Part shown: positions 42,985-55,829 of the stretch, piece by piece
How the letters are laid out: the number at the start of each line of letters is the position of its first letter
How positions within the stretch are numbered: position 1 is the first letter of the stretch
Origin: Saussurea involucrata
Taxonomy: Eukaryota; Streptophyta; Magnoliopsida; Asterales; Asteraceae
Assembly (NCBI GenBank): GCA_033807775.1
Contig: CM066327.1
Location: 93,580,295-93,644,294, forward strand
DNA: 64,000 nt
Reading direction: 5' to 3'
The notes under the pieces: generated by a model
Seen by the model: only the letters and a program-made list of their open reading frames with translations
Databases searched by the model: none
Told to the model about the DNA's origin: nothing
Program-made: the position numbers and the translations under genes

Positions 42985-44694
42985 TTACCTCTGTGGTCTT
43001 CTGTTGTTGATCTTGATTGGTTTCAGGTACTTGGGCTTGGATTTGTATTTCTTCAGGGGATGTATCCACAGAGGTGGTTGTTGCCTCTGTGTCTGTTGTT
43101 GGTTTCTTTCTTGGGTTTGAGTTGGAGGAGCTTGGGAAACAGGTTCTGCTAAAATTGATGAAGCTGGTAGACCTCTGGTTGCAGCTTTCTCCCTTGTCTT
43201 CTCCCCCTCAGGATGATCTGATGAATCATCAAAATCATCATCAGAGTCATCCTGACCCCTGTCTTTGGTATCCTCTGCCCTGCACGATGCTTCTGGTTTC
43301 TTTGGAGGAGTGGCACCTGCAGCTATCATTTTTGCACATAGATCATCGCAGAGGACGAGGAGGGTATGGACCTATGCTTCTGCGTTGAAGCGCTTTTTGC
43401 CGACACTTCTTCGAAAATCTTTGACGTAGTTGGCGTTAGCAGCAGTGAAGGCTCTGATGAACTCTGTGACCTGATCAAGTATCCCTTGCCCAAGCTCTAT
43501 GAGTTGTGCTTTGGTCATGTAGTTAGAAGGCTTCATGGCTAGAGTTTCTTTCGTAGTATGCTCTTGGACTTGCTCTAGGGAATTCTTTAGGTCTTCTGGA
43601 GTTAGGCCCTTAGAAGTAGAGGATAGCTCTTTCTTCAGCTTTTCAATCAAGTATTTGACAGAGCTTTGGAAGGCAGAGGATGTGGCTTTCTCGAACTCAG
43701 CGGCAGCAGAGGTAGCAGAGGTTATAGCAGTTGACTTCATCTGGGCTAAGGCATTTTGCACCTCTGTGGATAGGTTGTCCATTTTGGTGTTTAGATCGGT
43801 TAAGGCCCTAGATGTAGTATCTGCAAAAGAATCAAAAGAGCTTTTCAACCCTTTCAATATGTTGTCCACATAGGTGACAAGGGTTTGGAACTCATCCCTT
43901 GATACTTGTGGACTAGGTGTAACCTCTGGGGGAACACATGCATCCCCAGAGTGAGTCTCTGTTCCTGAGACGCCTTCTTTCGCTCTTGTTTGTACGTTGA
44001 GAGCGGAAGGACTTCCCTCTAATCCTTGAGCATGGGCCTTTTGAGCCTCAGACTCTATGGAGGTTATGTTAAGGACATTGTCTTGATCCACTCCAGAGGT
44101 GGGTACAAGAGTATATTTAAGTTGACTTGGGGACTTGTCTAGAGTCCTTTCGTCTTTGTGCTCACTATGCTCCTCTGAAGAGCCTTTTGATCCTAACTCT
44201 GCTGGGATGTCTGTTGTGATCTGGGGTAATTGATCACTTACTAAGGGTAAGTCCTTTTGAGAGGACTCCCCTGGAATGGTTTCCCCGGATAAGATTGGTA
44301 TAGAGGTAGAGAGAATTTCCTCTGTCCAGTCAGTTTGGGCTGGGCTCGAGCCGTGCTGCTCTTTTTCAATAACACCTTCTGCCACTAGACTAGCGGTGTT
44401 AGAAATGTGGGTTGCACTGGGAGTTGGTTGGGGTTGTATGCCTCTTCTAGCTACGGCATCTTTTCTAGATTCTTCCTCGGTTGAGCATCCTATCACTATT
44501 TCACCGTCTATTGTCTCAGCCTCTTTATCTGCCCTATTTCCCATGAATTCTACTATTGTTGCAACTTCTACACTAGTGCCTTCGGCTTCTTGTACGAGTG
44601 TGGCGTACATGGGATGGAATAAGGGCAGATGCCTAAGATCAGGGTGTAGAGATCCGTAGTTTATCTGGTCATCTTCATCTTCATCGGATTCCAC
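42985..44694 (-). pseudogene. CopB2 additional ORF, central coiled-coil part
   Basis: A 440-codon open piece (44694-43372) plus 43329-42985. It reads straight across the point where CopB1 is frameshifted (complement near 44010), which shows that the two CopB1 halves were one gene. After an acidic linker comes the coiled coil (VDNILKGLKSSFDSF and following, complement 43900-43500), then a helical piece with FTAANANYVKDFRRSVG, also present in CopB1. CAGAGG-type words are frequent. Confidence 0.7.
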
Positions 44695-44979
44695 TATATC
44701 CTATGTGACAACCGCTTCCTCTGGACTTCTTCTTAGAACATCATATCCTGGTTGGAGGAAGGGGTTCTGTTGTACTTCTGGTGTCTGAACCTGGATATCC
44801 TTAGGGGTTTGATCATCTTCATCCAAGTCAGAGGAGATTCTGAAGTCCGGTGCTTCTGTTGATTGAGTGGAGAGGGCTTATGCGTTCCAGCCAGAGGTGT
44901 CTAAGGAATCTGCAATATCGGGGCGTTGAAGAAAGTCGTTGAAGTCACCCTGTTCTGCGTAGTGGATGGGAGTTGGGGA

Positions 44980-46492
44980 TTACAGAGGTTGTTCTTGGGT
45001 TTCTTCTGCTATTTCTTCTTCCATTTCAACTCCCTCTGCGATGGTTTGCAGAGGAATGTAATGTTTCTTGGATTTCTTCTTGTGTTTCCTTCTCTTTGGT
45101 TTGGGGGAACCCTCCTCTGAAGACTTGTGTTTTCTTTTCTTCTTCTTTTCCTTTGGAGAAGGGGGTGCAGAAGATTCAATCATTGTTTCTGCTGGAGGGG
45201 TTTGATCGGTTTGTTGGGCAACACTGGTAGAGGTTCCTTCTGCAGATTTCTTTTTTTTGTGAGCTTTCTTCTTCTTTAGAGTGGTTGTAGAGGTTTTGCT
45301 CTTCGAGGCAGAGGTTTCTAATTGCCATCTCTGACGAAGGAAATTCTCCTGAATCTTTTCATTTTTAACCAAAGCCACTGCCCATTTTTCATCACTCATT
45401 TACTCAACTACCGGATCTCCTACAGAGGCTCCTAGACGCGGGGGTGTCACTGGACTCGGTTCAGGAGTCCGGTGATCGCGTATATATGCTAGCTTAAGTT
45501 CTTCATCAGTTGCGTATCCCAGAAGCTCTTTCGATAGAGGTCTGCAGAAGTCATACCCAGCTTCATGTTCTGTTGGGGTGTTCTTGCCCATAGGATATGT
45601 TTTGACGATAGGGCCCTCCATTGGCCATTCTTGTAATCGAAGCAGAGGTTCTAGTAGGACACCGAGAATCCTCTGATATTGTTGATGTGGAAGATCTTTG
45701 TCTTTAGTTGAGTTCCCCTTTGCCCTCTGTGCTTAAATTATGTGGTCTATTGTGTTAATGATCTCCTGCATCATAAGGGTACCATAATCTAAGGGCAGGT
45801 CATAATAAACCTAAAACATTATGGCCATGATCTGGTGGGAGGTTTGGTCAGGGCTACCAACTTTGCCAGTTAGGCCTATTTAGGATGGAAAAGAGGGTAT
45901 TCCACAGAGGGGGAAATCTGTTCCTCCTGAAATCATTCCTCTTCTTTAAATGGGTGTTGTAGCCCAACATCTCTTCAAACCTGCAGAGTTCTTCATCTGA
46001 TGGTTCATCTGCATACTTCTTTATGCCAAGAAGTCCTCTGGTCGGTAGGCTAAATTCTAGTGAGAACATGGTTCTGTTGAACTTGATTTCCAGGTAATCA
46101 GATTGGTCGGGTTTGGAGATGTATCCCTTGATTTGTCTATCTTCTGGGTCAAAATGGCAGCTTTGCCAAAATTGGTAAAGGTATCTGGCAGGGATCATCT
46201 TCACATTCTTGGTTAATAGAGGGAACAAATAATGGTTTTCCAGAATGTGCAGAAGAATAGCATGTTCCTCCCCAAATGCTGTTCTTGAGGGAACAATGAA
46301 ATGGTTATTGGGTTTTAGGGGAAGGTTTCGTTCAAAGTGATCATGTTCCAAGAGGTTTTGCAGGTGGGTGGTCGGAGTAAAAGCTACTGACTCATCGGAG
46401 TTATCCTGTTCTAAGTTACCGGCCAAGTCTGGGTTCTGAGAGTGTTCTGAATGGGTTGGGGAGTTCGCCGGAGCATTGGAGGTGGAAGCCAT
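44980..46492 (-). pseudogene. CopB2 additional ORF, N-terminal domain and basic linker
   Basis: Starts at the ATG at 46492 (context GAAATGGCTTC, as in CopB1). The conserved N-terminal domain (YLYQFWQSCHF, LPTRGLLGIK, PPLWNTLFSILNR) is open to 45854, then frame breaks. It continues at 45621-45400 and 45399-44980 with Lys-rich nuclear-signal-like clusters (KKKKAHKKKK, KKKKRKHK, PKRRKHKKKSKKH). It matches CopB1 residues 1-490. No membrane segment. Confidence 0.7.
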
Positions 46493-46609
46493 TTCTTTAA
46501 TCTTGAAGAAAAGAGTAGAAATGGAGGAGTTGCAGGTTTTTGCAAGGTTCGCCGGAGAAGAATGTAGTAGTAAATGCGTAAAAGGAATAGGAATGAAGGT
46601 AAACGGGGT

Positions 46610-46779
46610 TATATAGTGGGGTAGAAAATGGATAGAATTCCATGGTAAAAGTGAATTCAATAAACATTTGGGGTCCGCACTTTATTTTTACAGCTGGGTT
46701 CAAGTTTTAGAAGAATGTGTGGCATGCACGTCCAATGAAAATATGCCACGTCAGAAGTGTCAGAGCACGATTAGACGTC
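46610..46779 (-). promoter_or_regulatory. Putative internal promoter for the CopB2 additional ORF
   Basis: Read on the minus strand: GACGTC (complement 46774-46779, preceded by GGGCCGCGCAC as in CopB1), TGACGTGGCA (complement 46744-46753) and TATATAA (complement 46610-46616), about 120 bp before the ATG at 46492. Confidence 0.5.
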
Positions 46780-47900
46780 GTGCGCGGCCCATTAATGCTT
46801 GGTGCGTGGGTGTTTCTACTTCTGAATGACTGTCACTCTACAGAAATAACCCGCATGTCACAGAATTTCCTTAAAAAGCCAAGTGTCAGAATCGACAGAA
46901 GCTCTGTGGTGAAGTGAGCTATGTGATTTGAAACCTGCCCTTTATCTCCCCTTAGCTTGCACCTTTACCAAAAACGTTTGAAAATTCATTGGAGAGGATC
47001 GATAGAATCTTTAGTACAAAAGTTTCATCCACAGAGGCTTTGAGGCTCTGTCAAAGCCAGCAGAGGCTCTATGATTGAAAATTTCTCATAACTAAAGATT
47101 CATAAAACATTTTGATCATCCAAGGTTTTAATTGTTTTAAACATTGTTTGTAGGACATATTTGGAAATTAATGTCCTAGAAAACTATTTTGGAGAAGGTT
47201 TTGTACGAGATACTCACTTTTTTAGTGTCTCGGTTGGGCGACAGAGATTCTTTGGTGGAGTGAGATCTTCGACCAAAATACTTTCTTCCAGTATCTTTGT
47301 GTGTGCATTGGTACGTGCGAATCCTTAAATAGGACATTGAAGTTGATCGATAGAGTTCCCGTATGAAATTTGCAGTCATAGAGGATCCGGCTTACAGAGG
47401 CTTTGTTGAGCTCAGCAGAGGCTCTATGACTTTAAATTTCTGATTGCGGAAGGCTCGGAAATCTTTTTGATCATTATTGGTTTTGAATGTCTTAAACAGT
47501 GTTTCTATGACGTTTTTGGAAATTGGTGTCCTAGAAAATTGTTTTTCAAAAAGGATTTGTACGAGATACTTACGTTTTGGCTCTCCCTTGTTCGGCAAAA
47601 ATCTTCACTTTTGTGAATGTGATTGACCACATTTCTTCTTTGGCTCCCCCTTGATTGATCAACCTCTGTGGACCATTTCAAGGTCTCCTTCTACTCCCCC
47701 TTGACCTATGCTTGGATCAAATGAAATAAGTAATGCACTTCATCAAACTCACCAGAGGTTTTGTGGAAATTGTCAGAGGCTCTGAGCAATCCCACAGAAG
47801 CTCTGTTGGGTACAAAACTTTTGGTGATTACGAATTTACATACAGAAAAGCTTAAATATAGACATATTTACAAGAGGATCAAAACTTACTTACAGAGGAT
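46780..47900 (-). other. CopB2 post-pol spacer
   Basis: Non-coding. Purine tracts AAGGGGGAG lie at the complement of about 47642-47650 and 47692-47700. Several CAGAGG and AGCTCTG words occur, in blocks paralleling the CopB1 spacer. Confidence 0.6.
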
Positions 47901-50900
47901 TCAACTCATGTTAATCATACCCAACTTACCCACCAAGAAAAGGAATATTTTCTCATCAAGTGCCTTGGTGAATAAGTCTGCAAGCTGGTATTCAGTGGAC
48001 ACAAAGTGCATTTTGATTGTTCCATGTTCAACATGATGCTTCAGAAAGTGGTAACGGATATCGATATGCTTTGTTTTTTAGTGCTGTACTGGATTGGCAG
48101 AGATGGCTATGGCACTTTTTGAATCACATAGAATGGGTATCTTGTATATGGTGTAACCATAGTTTGTCAGCTGAGTTTTCATCCACATAACTTGGGAGCA
48201 ACAGCTAGCAGCAGCGACATATTCAGCTTCTGCTGTAGATGTAGACACACAATTCTACTTCTTCGAAGTCCAGCTTACTAGTTTACCACCCAAGAATTGA
48301 CAACTCCCAGAGGTACTTTTCGATCAAGCTTGCATCCTCCAAAATCTGAATCTGTGTATGCTTTAAGGCCAAAGCCAGAGTTCTTCGGATACCAGAGCCC
48401 AAGGTTTTTTGTTCCCTTAAGGTATCTGAAGATCCTCTTTACAGCAATAAGGTGGGATTCCTTTGGGTTAGCTTGGTATCTTGCACAGAGGCATGTGGCA
48501 TACATTATGTCGGGTCTACATGCTGTTAAGTATAAAAGGGACCCAATCATACCTCTGTAGAGCTTGCACTCTACAGATTTGCCATTTGGATCTGAGTATA
48601 ACTTGTTTCCAGTGGCCATTGGGGTCTTCATTACAGAGGCATCAGAGAGACTGAATTTTGAAAGTATGTCGGAGACATATTTAGCTTGATTTATAAAAAT
48701 TCCCTCTGATGATTGTTTTACTTGGAGTCCGAGGAAGAAGGTTAATTCTCCCATCATATTCATTTCAAACTCACTCTGCATGAGTTTTTCAAAATCTTTG
48801 CACTGTTGTGCATTTGTAGACCCAAAAATAATGTCATCCACATAGATCTGTACAAGCAGAATCTCATCACCTTTTCTTTTGTAAAATAAAGTAGTATCTG
48901 TCGTACCTCTGTCGTAATCATTATCGAGAAGAAAGGTTGAAAGACGTTCGTACCATGCTCTTGGAGCCTGTTTCAGTCCATACAGAGCTTTGTCGAGATA
49001 GTAGACGTATTTTGGGTACTTGGCACTTTCAAACCCTGGTGGCTGCTGGACGTATACTTCTTCTTGGATTTCAAAATTCAGAAAAGCAGATTTTACATCC
49101 ATTTGAAAAACTTTGAAACCTCTGTGGGCTGCGAAGGCTAAGAAGATTCTTATAGATTCGAGCCGTGCGACAGGGGCAAAAGTTTCGTCGTAATCAATGC
49201 CTTCTTCTTGGCGATATCCTTTGGCCACCAATCTCGCTTTATTTCTATTAACCACCCCGTCCTCATCCTTCTTGTTTCTGAAGACCCATTTAGTCCCTAT
49301 TGCTTGTTTCCCCTTCGGCAGAGGAACAAGGGTCCATACCTTGTTTCTCTCAAACTGCAGAAGCTCTTCTTGCATAACATCTACCCAGTTTGGATCATCT
49401 AGGGTTTCAGAAATGCGTTTTGGATCGATCACACTGATAAAATTTGTAAAGTAACAAAAATTTGCAGTGGTTGATCTTGTCTTGACTTTATCAGAAGGAT
49501 CGCCAATGATTTGGCTCTGAGGATGACTCATAGTCCACTTGGTAGTCCTGGGGATATGGTCATTCGCATCATCAAGTAGACCCTCTGTGGTTGCACTTGT
49601 CGTTCTGGTGCAACCTCTGTTGTTAATGGCACTTTTGTGCTTGAACTTGGTTCATTAGCTTGTTGGATTATTGGGATAAGAGTTGGAATGGGTGCCTTTG
49701 AGGATGTAGAGACTGAGTCCTCATTTTCCTCTTGTATTGGTTCCTCTGTGGTTGTTGGAGTTGGTGTTTCCAGTGCCTCTGTGGTTGTATCTTTGGTTGT
49801 TTCATCTTCTGTTGGCTCCCCCTCAACACGTGCATCTGAATGATTCCCAGAAGAGGATGAAGTATTTATTGGACCAGTTAGAGATATACCTGACTCAGTC
49901 TGGTTGGAAGAAGATGTTTCTCCAGAGGCCCTTGCAGCTCCGGCAGAGGGATCAATATCATCATGGAACATCTCTTTAAATAGCAGATTTAGGTCTGCTT
50001 CTCTTGTGGGTGAGATACCAGAGGATTCCTTTTTGAGACCGAGTCCTGAACTGATTTGTTCAGAAGTCTTCTGAAAAGAATCGTCAAAAGAGACATTTAT
50101 GCTTTCCACGATAGATCGAGACCGCAGAAGATATACTCTGTAAGCCTTTGAGGTGGCAGAGTATCCTATGAACTTTCCTTCATCAGCTTTCACATCGAAC
50201 TTTCCTCTTGCTTCTCTATCATTTAAGACGAAGCACTTGCATCCAAATACCTGGAAGAACTTGATGTTTGGTCGCCTTTTGTTTATCAGATGATACGGTG
50301 TCTTGATGTGCCTCTTGACTATGGATGATCGATTTTGGGTATAACAAGCTGTTGATATAGCTTTTGCCCAGAAAGAGATTGGTAATCCAGATGCTGTCAA
50401 CATAGTTCTTGCAGCCTCCACAAGCGTGCGGTTCTTTCGTTCAACCACGCCATTCTGTTGTGGGGTGCATGCAGCAGAGAAGTTCTGTGAAATGCCTTCT
50501 TCTGTAAGATAGGCTTCAATGACAGAGTTTTTGAATTATGTGCCATTGTTGCTTCTTAATTTCTGAATCCTGCACTCATATAGAACTTGGATTCTTTTCA
50601 TTAAATTTATCAGAATGTTTGAAACATCTGATTTGTTTCTGACAAATTCAACCCATGTAAATCTTGAGTATTCATCGATCAAAACAAGTATATATTTCTT
50701 GCCACCTAGGCTCTGTGTAGCGATTGGACCGCAGAAGTCAACATGAAGCATATACAGAGGCCTAGGGCAAGACACACCAGTCTTGCCTTTATGGGAAGCT
50801 CTTTTGAGTTTTCCCATTTCGCAAGCAGGGCACAAATGATCTTTATTAAATTTGACATTTGCCAGACCTTTGACTAAATCAAGTTTGACAAGCTTGTCTA

Positions 50901-51358
50901 GAGTATGAAAGTTTAAGTGGCAGAACCTGTTATGCCATAACCAGGCTTCTTCATTTTTACAAGCAACAAAGCAGAGTTTGTCTTCTTTGTTCTGGACGCT
51001 GAAGTTCATAAGATATAGATCTCCCCTTCGTTCAGCCCGCAGAAGTTCGATTCCAGTATTTTCACCTTGCAGAGAGCAAAAATTTCTCTTGAACATTATA
51101 TCAAAGCCAGTATCGCAAAGATAGCTAACACTTAGAAGATTGTGCTTTAGGCCATCCACATATGCAACTTTGCATACTTCAATCTTTTCCTTTTTGATGA
51201 CTCCGTAGCCTTTAATGTATCCCTTTTTGTTGTCTCCAATGGTTACAGATCCTCCATCTAGTTTGCCGTTGTAAGAGTATATAGACCTCTGTCGCCAGTC
51301 ATGTGCCGCGAGCACCCGGAGTCAAGATACCAGATCGGCACATACTGCTTCTGTAAGA
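47901..51358 (-). pseudogene. pol: CopB2 Pol polyprotein, broken
   Basis: Same domain order as CopB1: protease region cut (LAAHDW where a DSGCSRHMTGD motif lies in a neighbouring frame), HHCC region (WLWHNRFCHLNF, CPACEMGK), integrase (HVDFCGP, NNGT then a stop at complement 50533-50535, VERKNR), RT (KARLVAKGYRQEEGIDYDETF, YVDDIIFGS) and RNase H. Lesions seen: the stop in the integrase second-Asp motif, where that motif also reads NNG instead of DNG; a frame change near 49560; another near 48300 at the start of RNase H; and a stop at complement 48078-48080 that is also present in CopB1. It ends at 47901. Not functional. Confidence 0.88.
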
Positions 51359-51389
51359 CAATTAGAGATTTTTAGGTACTCATATCCAA

Positions 51390-53026
51390 ATGGGTCCCTT
51401 TTTGTCAGAGGTCTTCAAGGTTGCCTTAGCATCATTGGGTTTGGTTTTAACTTCTGTTGAAGAACCATTTTGTTTCTTCTTTCCCTTAGATTTTGCATTC
51501 TTTTTGGATAAAGAGAGGAAACAGTGTGGGCTGGAGAAGTGTTGGTTCAATTTATATATGAGATCAAAACAATGACAATAATGAATGTGCGAAGAGATTT
51601 GCTTGAACTTTTCATTGAAAACATTGAAACAGGGTACAGAGGCTTTATTTTTACAATCTATCCTAGCACTAGACTTCCTATTACAAGAAGACCTATGTAG
51701 ACTAGATTGCTGTTTTGAAAATTCTCTTTTTGGAGTAGCCTTCTATGGACCCCTTCCTCTGCGGTGAACTTCTGCAGGTTTCACTGTCACTGAAGAAAAC
51801 GATTTGTTATTTTCAACCCACTTACCCTTTTGTTGCGAAGTTAATTTCTCTTTAAAAGGCCTAAAAGGTTTAGCTTCTTTTGAATATTGAGAGGACATTT
51901 CCTTTTCAGGTTTGATTTTCTCAAGCTTAAGAGAGGTTTCGGCTTGTATACACTTTTTCACAAAATACGGGCAAATAGGAGCACTTGTGATTATCTACTA
52001 GGAGTAATTATTCTTCTAGGAATTTCAGAGGGTAGTTTGAGTCCTTCTGCTTCACAAGGAAGTATTTCTGATTCAATTGAATCAGTCTCAGAATCGACAG
52101 AGGATGAACCGTCCTCATATACAGAGGTTGAGTCACTTAGAACACTGTCGACAGAGGCTGGATTTTCTGAGCAAGTCCCATACTCGCTTTCTTCCTTTCT
52201 TTCTATGAGATTATCTTCCAAGTCAATAGAAGTGTCTGTTAAAATTTTATCAGAGAGATTTTGATCGACAGAGGGTGTACAAAAGTTTTCATAAAAGTTA
52301 TTTTTCCCGATTTCCATCAACTCTTTGTCAGAGATATTTTTAGGTTTTTCATCTGAAGAGGTAGGCTTGAACTTAGGTGCCTCTGCCGATAGTTTCTTTT
52401 CAGAGTTTATCATACAGACAAAAGCGACATGTATTTGAGTCTTGGGTCACCAAACTTGAAGATTCCTATCTAATCTTGTGTTCTCATATACTTCTTAGGT
52501 TTGGACTCTCTTTTGACAGAGATTGAAGGTGATAGATCTGTGTTTTGATAGCACACATTTATCATCTTCAGAGGTTTCCTCTCATGAGGTTCCCCAGAGA
52601 CTTTTCGCCTTTTACTTACAGAGAGTAGGTTTGGAAATCCAGGTTTTCTTGTACTTCCAATATGAAATAGAGAGGACAGCGATTTTTCCTTTTTGGTTCC
52701 AGTGTATGGGTCTATATCACATAAGCCAATTCCCCGTCTCCATATTTGTGTATTAATTTTCTCGTACATCTTCTTTGCATCTTCATATTTCTTAATTAAA
52801 AGATCTCTTCTGAGTAAATCCTGACAGAGGACTTCTCTTTCCTTTTTAAAATAATTTTTACGAGCTAGGATATTCATTCTGTCGCTCTCAATATCCACAA
52901 GTTCTTTAGATTTAGCTTTTAAGGTAGAATTGAGTTCAGAAATATTTTCTTTCAAAGGATTTAGGTGTTTGTTCCAATTTGTTTCAATTTCTTCCTTTTC
53001 TTGAAAATTTTTAGCCTTTTTTTGAG
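51390..53026 (-). pseudogene. gag: CopB2 Gag C-terminal part, frameshifted
   Basis: Open pieces 52955-52470 (Lys/Glu-rich coiled coil), 52413-51991 (acidic, Ser-rich) and 51961-51743 correspond to 21500-23121 of CopB1. A one-base length difference relative to CopB1 near 53065 accounts for the first frame change. It ends at the gag-pol boundary with the same TTGTCTTACAG acceptor-like tract. Confidence 0.7.
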
Positions 53027-54457
53027 TTAGAAGTCTTGCTTCTCTCTCAAAGAAGGTAAGTTTCTTCTGAACACTTTCGCATGTTTTTTAAGTTCTGTGT
53101 ATTCAATGGTTAGTTTAAGCAAATCAGCTTCTGCTTGATTAGAGTAAGAGTCAGAAGTGTATACCTCACTATCAGAGTTGGAGGAGCTGACTTCTGCCAT
53201 TCCACAGAACAAGGCATTCTTGTCGCCTTCATCAGATGATTCGTCTGATAACCAGTTCTCCTTATTCACCATTAGCGACTTCTGAGCATAATAATCCGCT
53301 TTCTTTTTATAGAAAGCAGAATCCCTCTCAGGGCGGTTTGGTTTGCTCCTGCAGTCAGCTGGCTTGCCACAGTTGAAACATCCCTGGTTCTGGGGAGCGT
53401 TGGCAACTCTGTCGTCAGACCTCTGTCGGTCACCACCTCTGTCACTCTTGTCATTTGACCTCTGTTGGTCATTTGTTCCTTCTCTTCCCTGATTCCTTGA
53501 ACCACCACGATCATCTCTTCCATTGCGTTCATAACCAGACGAAGTCTGGTATCCTCTGCTGAACTCCCGAGTCAATAGAGCCAAAGACTTTGCTATCGAG
53601 GCCATAGTTGCCTCATCTTCTTCCACCACCTCCTCCTATTCACTATCAACGACCAATACCCTCTTCTTCTTCTCCTTCTTTTCTTCCACAACTTTCTCCT
53701 TCTTCGACTTCTCTTTAGCTTCTGTAGCTTTACCAACAAGTGCAAGGGGTGTACTTACTTGAGCTTTTGCTTGTGCAATCTGAGGTTCTTGGGCTGCCAA
53801 TGTTCCGTAAAGATCTGACAAAGTCCAGCAGTCTAAGTCCTGATTAGTTTGCAGAGACATAGACAACTTGAGCCATTCTTCATTTAGGCTCTTTAGGAAC
53901 ATGACGTTGTTTTCCTCAGAGGTTCTGTGAATCCTGAACTTTTTGCATTTGTTGATCAGAGAGTTGAACCGGTCGTATGTTGACTGCAGAGATTTTGTCG
54001 GCAGAGCTTTGAATGCATAGTATTCATTGATGCATTGGGCTCTGTGGTTCTTCTGAGTTTTGGCCCATCCTTCCAATTGTTTCTCCAGTTCCTTCCATAG
54101 ATCGTATGCAGATTCACACGCATCTAGGGATTGGAAGAGGTCATTGGGGATGGTCATTATCAGAAGTCTTTTGGTCTTCTGAGCAACTTCATATTTTGCC
54201 CAATCTGGATCGGACCAGTTATCCTTGGTCTTTGGTTTCTCGTGCTCAGGAATCTCTGGCGTGTCATCTGTGGCTGGTACTCGAGGTACAGTGATCATTG
54301 GTACGAAAGGAGGGATTTTGATATAGTAGACGAGTTCTTTGTAAGTACCCTCGAAAAAGTGAATCATTCGTATCTTCCATTGAGGGTACTCATCTCTGAG
54401 AAGAGTGGGTGGCTTGGTTAAAGAACCAGCGGTGAAGAAGTTGTTTGTGTTTGCCAT
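53027..54457 (-). pseudogene. gag: CopB2 Gag N-terminal part, one stop, damaged zinc knuckle
   Basis: Starts MANTNNFFTAGSLTKPP at 54457. Open to a single in-frame TAG at complement 53636-53638, then continues in the same frame to 53027. The Gag N-terminal and UBN2 domains are intact. CopB1 has two CCHC knuckles here. CopB2 has only one, and it reads CFNCGKPADC: the histidine half is deleted, so no intact knuckle remains. That should abolish RNA binding by this Gag. Confidence 0.8.
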
Positions 54458-54746
54458 TTTGAAAGAGGTTCGAAGAATACTAGAAAACAGAGTATGAACT
54501 GCAAACTTTCAGATGATGAAGTGGTTGTTTCGAAAAGTGTTTATAAGCTTAAAAATCTTAAGCAATGCACTAGAATGGAGTTTTAACCTAAGAAACATGT
54601 TCTGTAAGCTTACCAAGGTCAAACTAGTCGAAAATGGCAGAAAAACAGAGTCTGTTGAAAAATATTAAGAACAGGTTAAACACAAACCAAGTTTCTACCA
54701 GAAATCATTGTAAGAGAGGATCTCTTGATATAGAAAATCAAGAACT

Positions 54747-54758
54747 GCTCTAATACCA
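54747..54758 (-). other. CopB2 primer binding site with one substitution
   Basis: The complement reads TGGTATTAGAGC, one base off the usual TGGTATCAGAGC (C to T), two bases from the LTR end. Confidence 0.8.
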
Positions 54759-54760
54759 AT

Positions 54761-55473
54761 TGTTGGTTACGTTTTTACTTAAACAATGATATTTCTATCT
54801 ATTAGTTCAAACAAGAAATAGTGCAGAAGCGTTTTACGAACTAACAGATATGTTTTGGTAGAAAGACACACAATATCAAATACACAGAGTGGAAATAACA
54901 CAGATAAGTAACTCAATGATTCACTGTATTTGATATCATAAGAACACCAAGAACACCGAAAGTATTACAAGAATTCTGCTCTAATGGTGTGTGTGTCGTG
55001 CAAAGCTTGATAGAAGAGCTCAACATGAGTCTTCTATTTATACTACTTCTAAAGCGGACAAGGTGGAGACAAGAAGTACTAAGGTACAAAGACACTATCG
55101 TGGAACAGTGACAGGTACAACGTTGTTGTAGTGTGCCGCACTCTACAAAGACTGCAACCCATCAGAGGTTGACACGTGGAGGCAGTAGGGCGAGCCTTGT
55201 ACGAATGATCTTCAAGATCTTCGTACAACAGTAAACGTGAGAAGCACGATCGTCTTTGTCTTGATCTTCAGGTATTCTTCTAAGTCTTTAGTCTTCATAC
55301 CACAGAGGCTTTGCCAAACATGACAGAGGCTCTGTGGCCTTGTCCTTTGTGAAGAGTCTTCTGGCGATTCTTCACTTCGGTCTTCTTGGAGACTCGACAT
55401 AGGCTTCTGTCGAATACTTTTATACTTAGCCTATTTTTGAATACTTCTTAAATAATAAAGATTGGAGCTAACA
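54761..55473 (-). repeat. CopB2 5' LTR
   Basis: 713 bp, same length as the other copy. On the minus strand it starts TGTTAGCTCC at 55473 and ends CCAACA at 54761. TATAAATAG at the complement of about 55035-55043. CAGAGG words cluster in the U3 part. Confidence 0.92.
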
Positions 55474-55829
55474 ATGTTGATCCCAGATTATTTCGGACCC
55501 TTCTTGTTCCAACTTACTTGAATTCGAATCCTACTTGATCCGAATTGAGCTGATTTCGCATCCTCTAGCATCCGAATTGATGGTTTCGGATCTGCCTACA
55601 TCCGAATTGATGATTTCGGATTCTTAAAGTTAATATGAGAACTAAGGTTCTTGCATCAAGAAGGATACGAGAAGTTACTGTTTGTTAAAGACTGATAAAG
55701 CTGTAAAGATCTGTTTTCATGTACAAGGCTTGAAGATAGTTTGATAAAGTGTCTGTTGAAGAAGATTGACTTTACAAAGAGCTGAAGACTGCTGTCAAAT
55801 TTTTAAATCTTGAATCCAAAGGGGGAGAT
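55474..55829 (+). mobile_element. CopE: 3' tail of a further copia-type element
   Basis: Non-coding sequence ending in AAAGGGGGAGAT (55818-55829 region), the purine tract before an LTR. 55492-55625 holds six TTCGGA/TCCGAA words, including a 30-bp near repeat (55570 and 55600). The body of the element is not in the window; CopB2 is inserted at its left edge. Confidence 0.55.

Larger units (their letters stand above)
40654..55473 (-). mobile_element. CopB2: complete copia Sirevirus-like element, sibling of CopB1
   Basis: Both 713-bp LTRs are present (40654-41366 and 54761-55473) and the target duplication ATGTT is exact on both sides (40649-40653, 55474-55478). Gene order on the minus strand equals CopB1: primer site, gag, pol, spacer with two purine tracts, promoter, additional ORF, purine tract. 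The LTRs differ at about 22 sites by eye (about 3%), twice the CopB1 figure, so this insertion is older. CAGAGG words are dispersed throughout. All coding regions have lesions. Confidence 0.95.
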
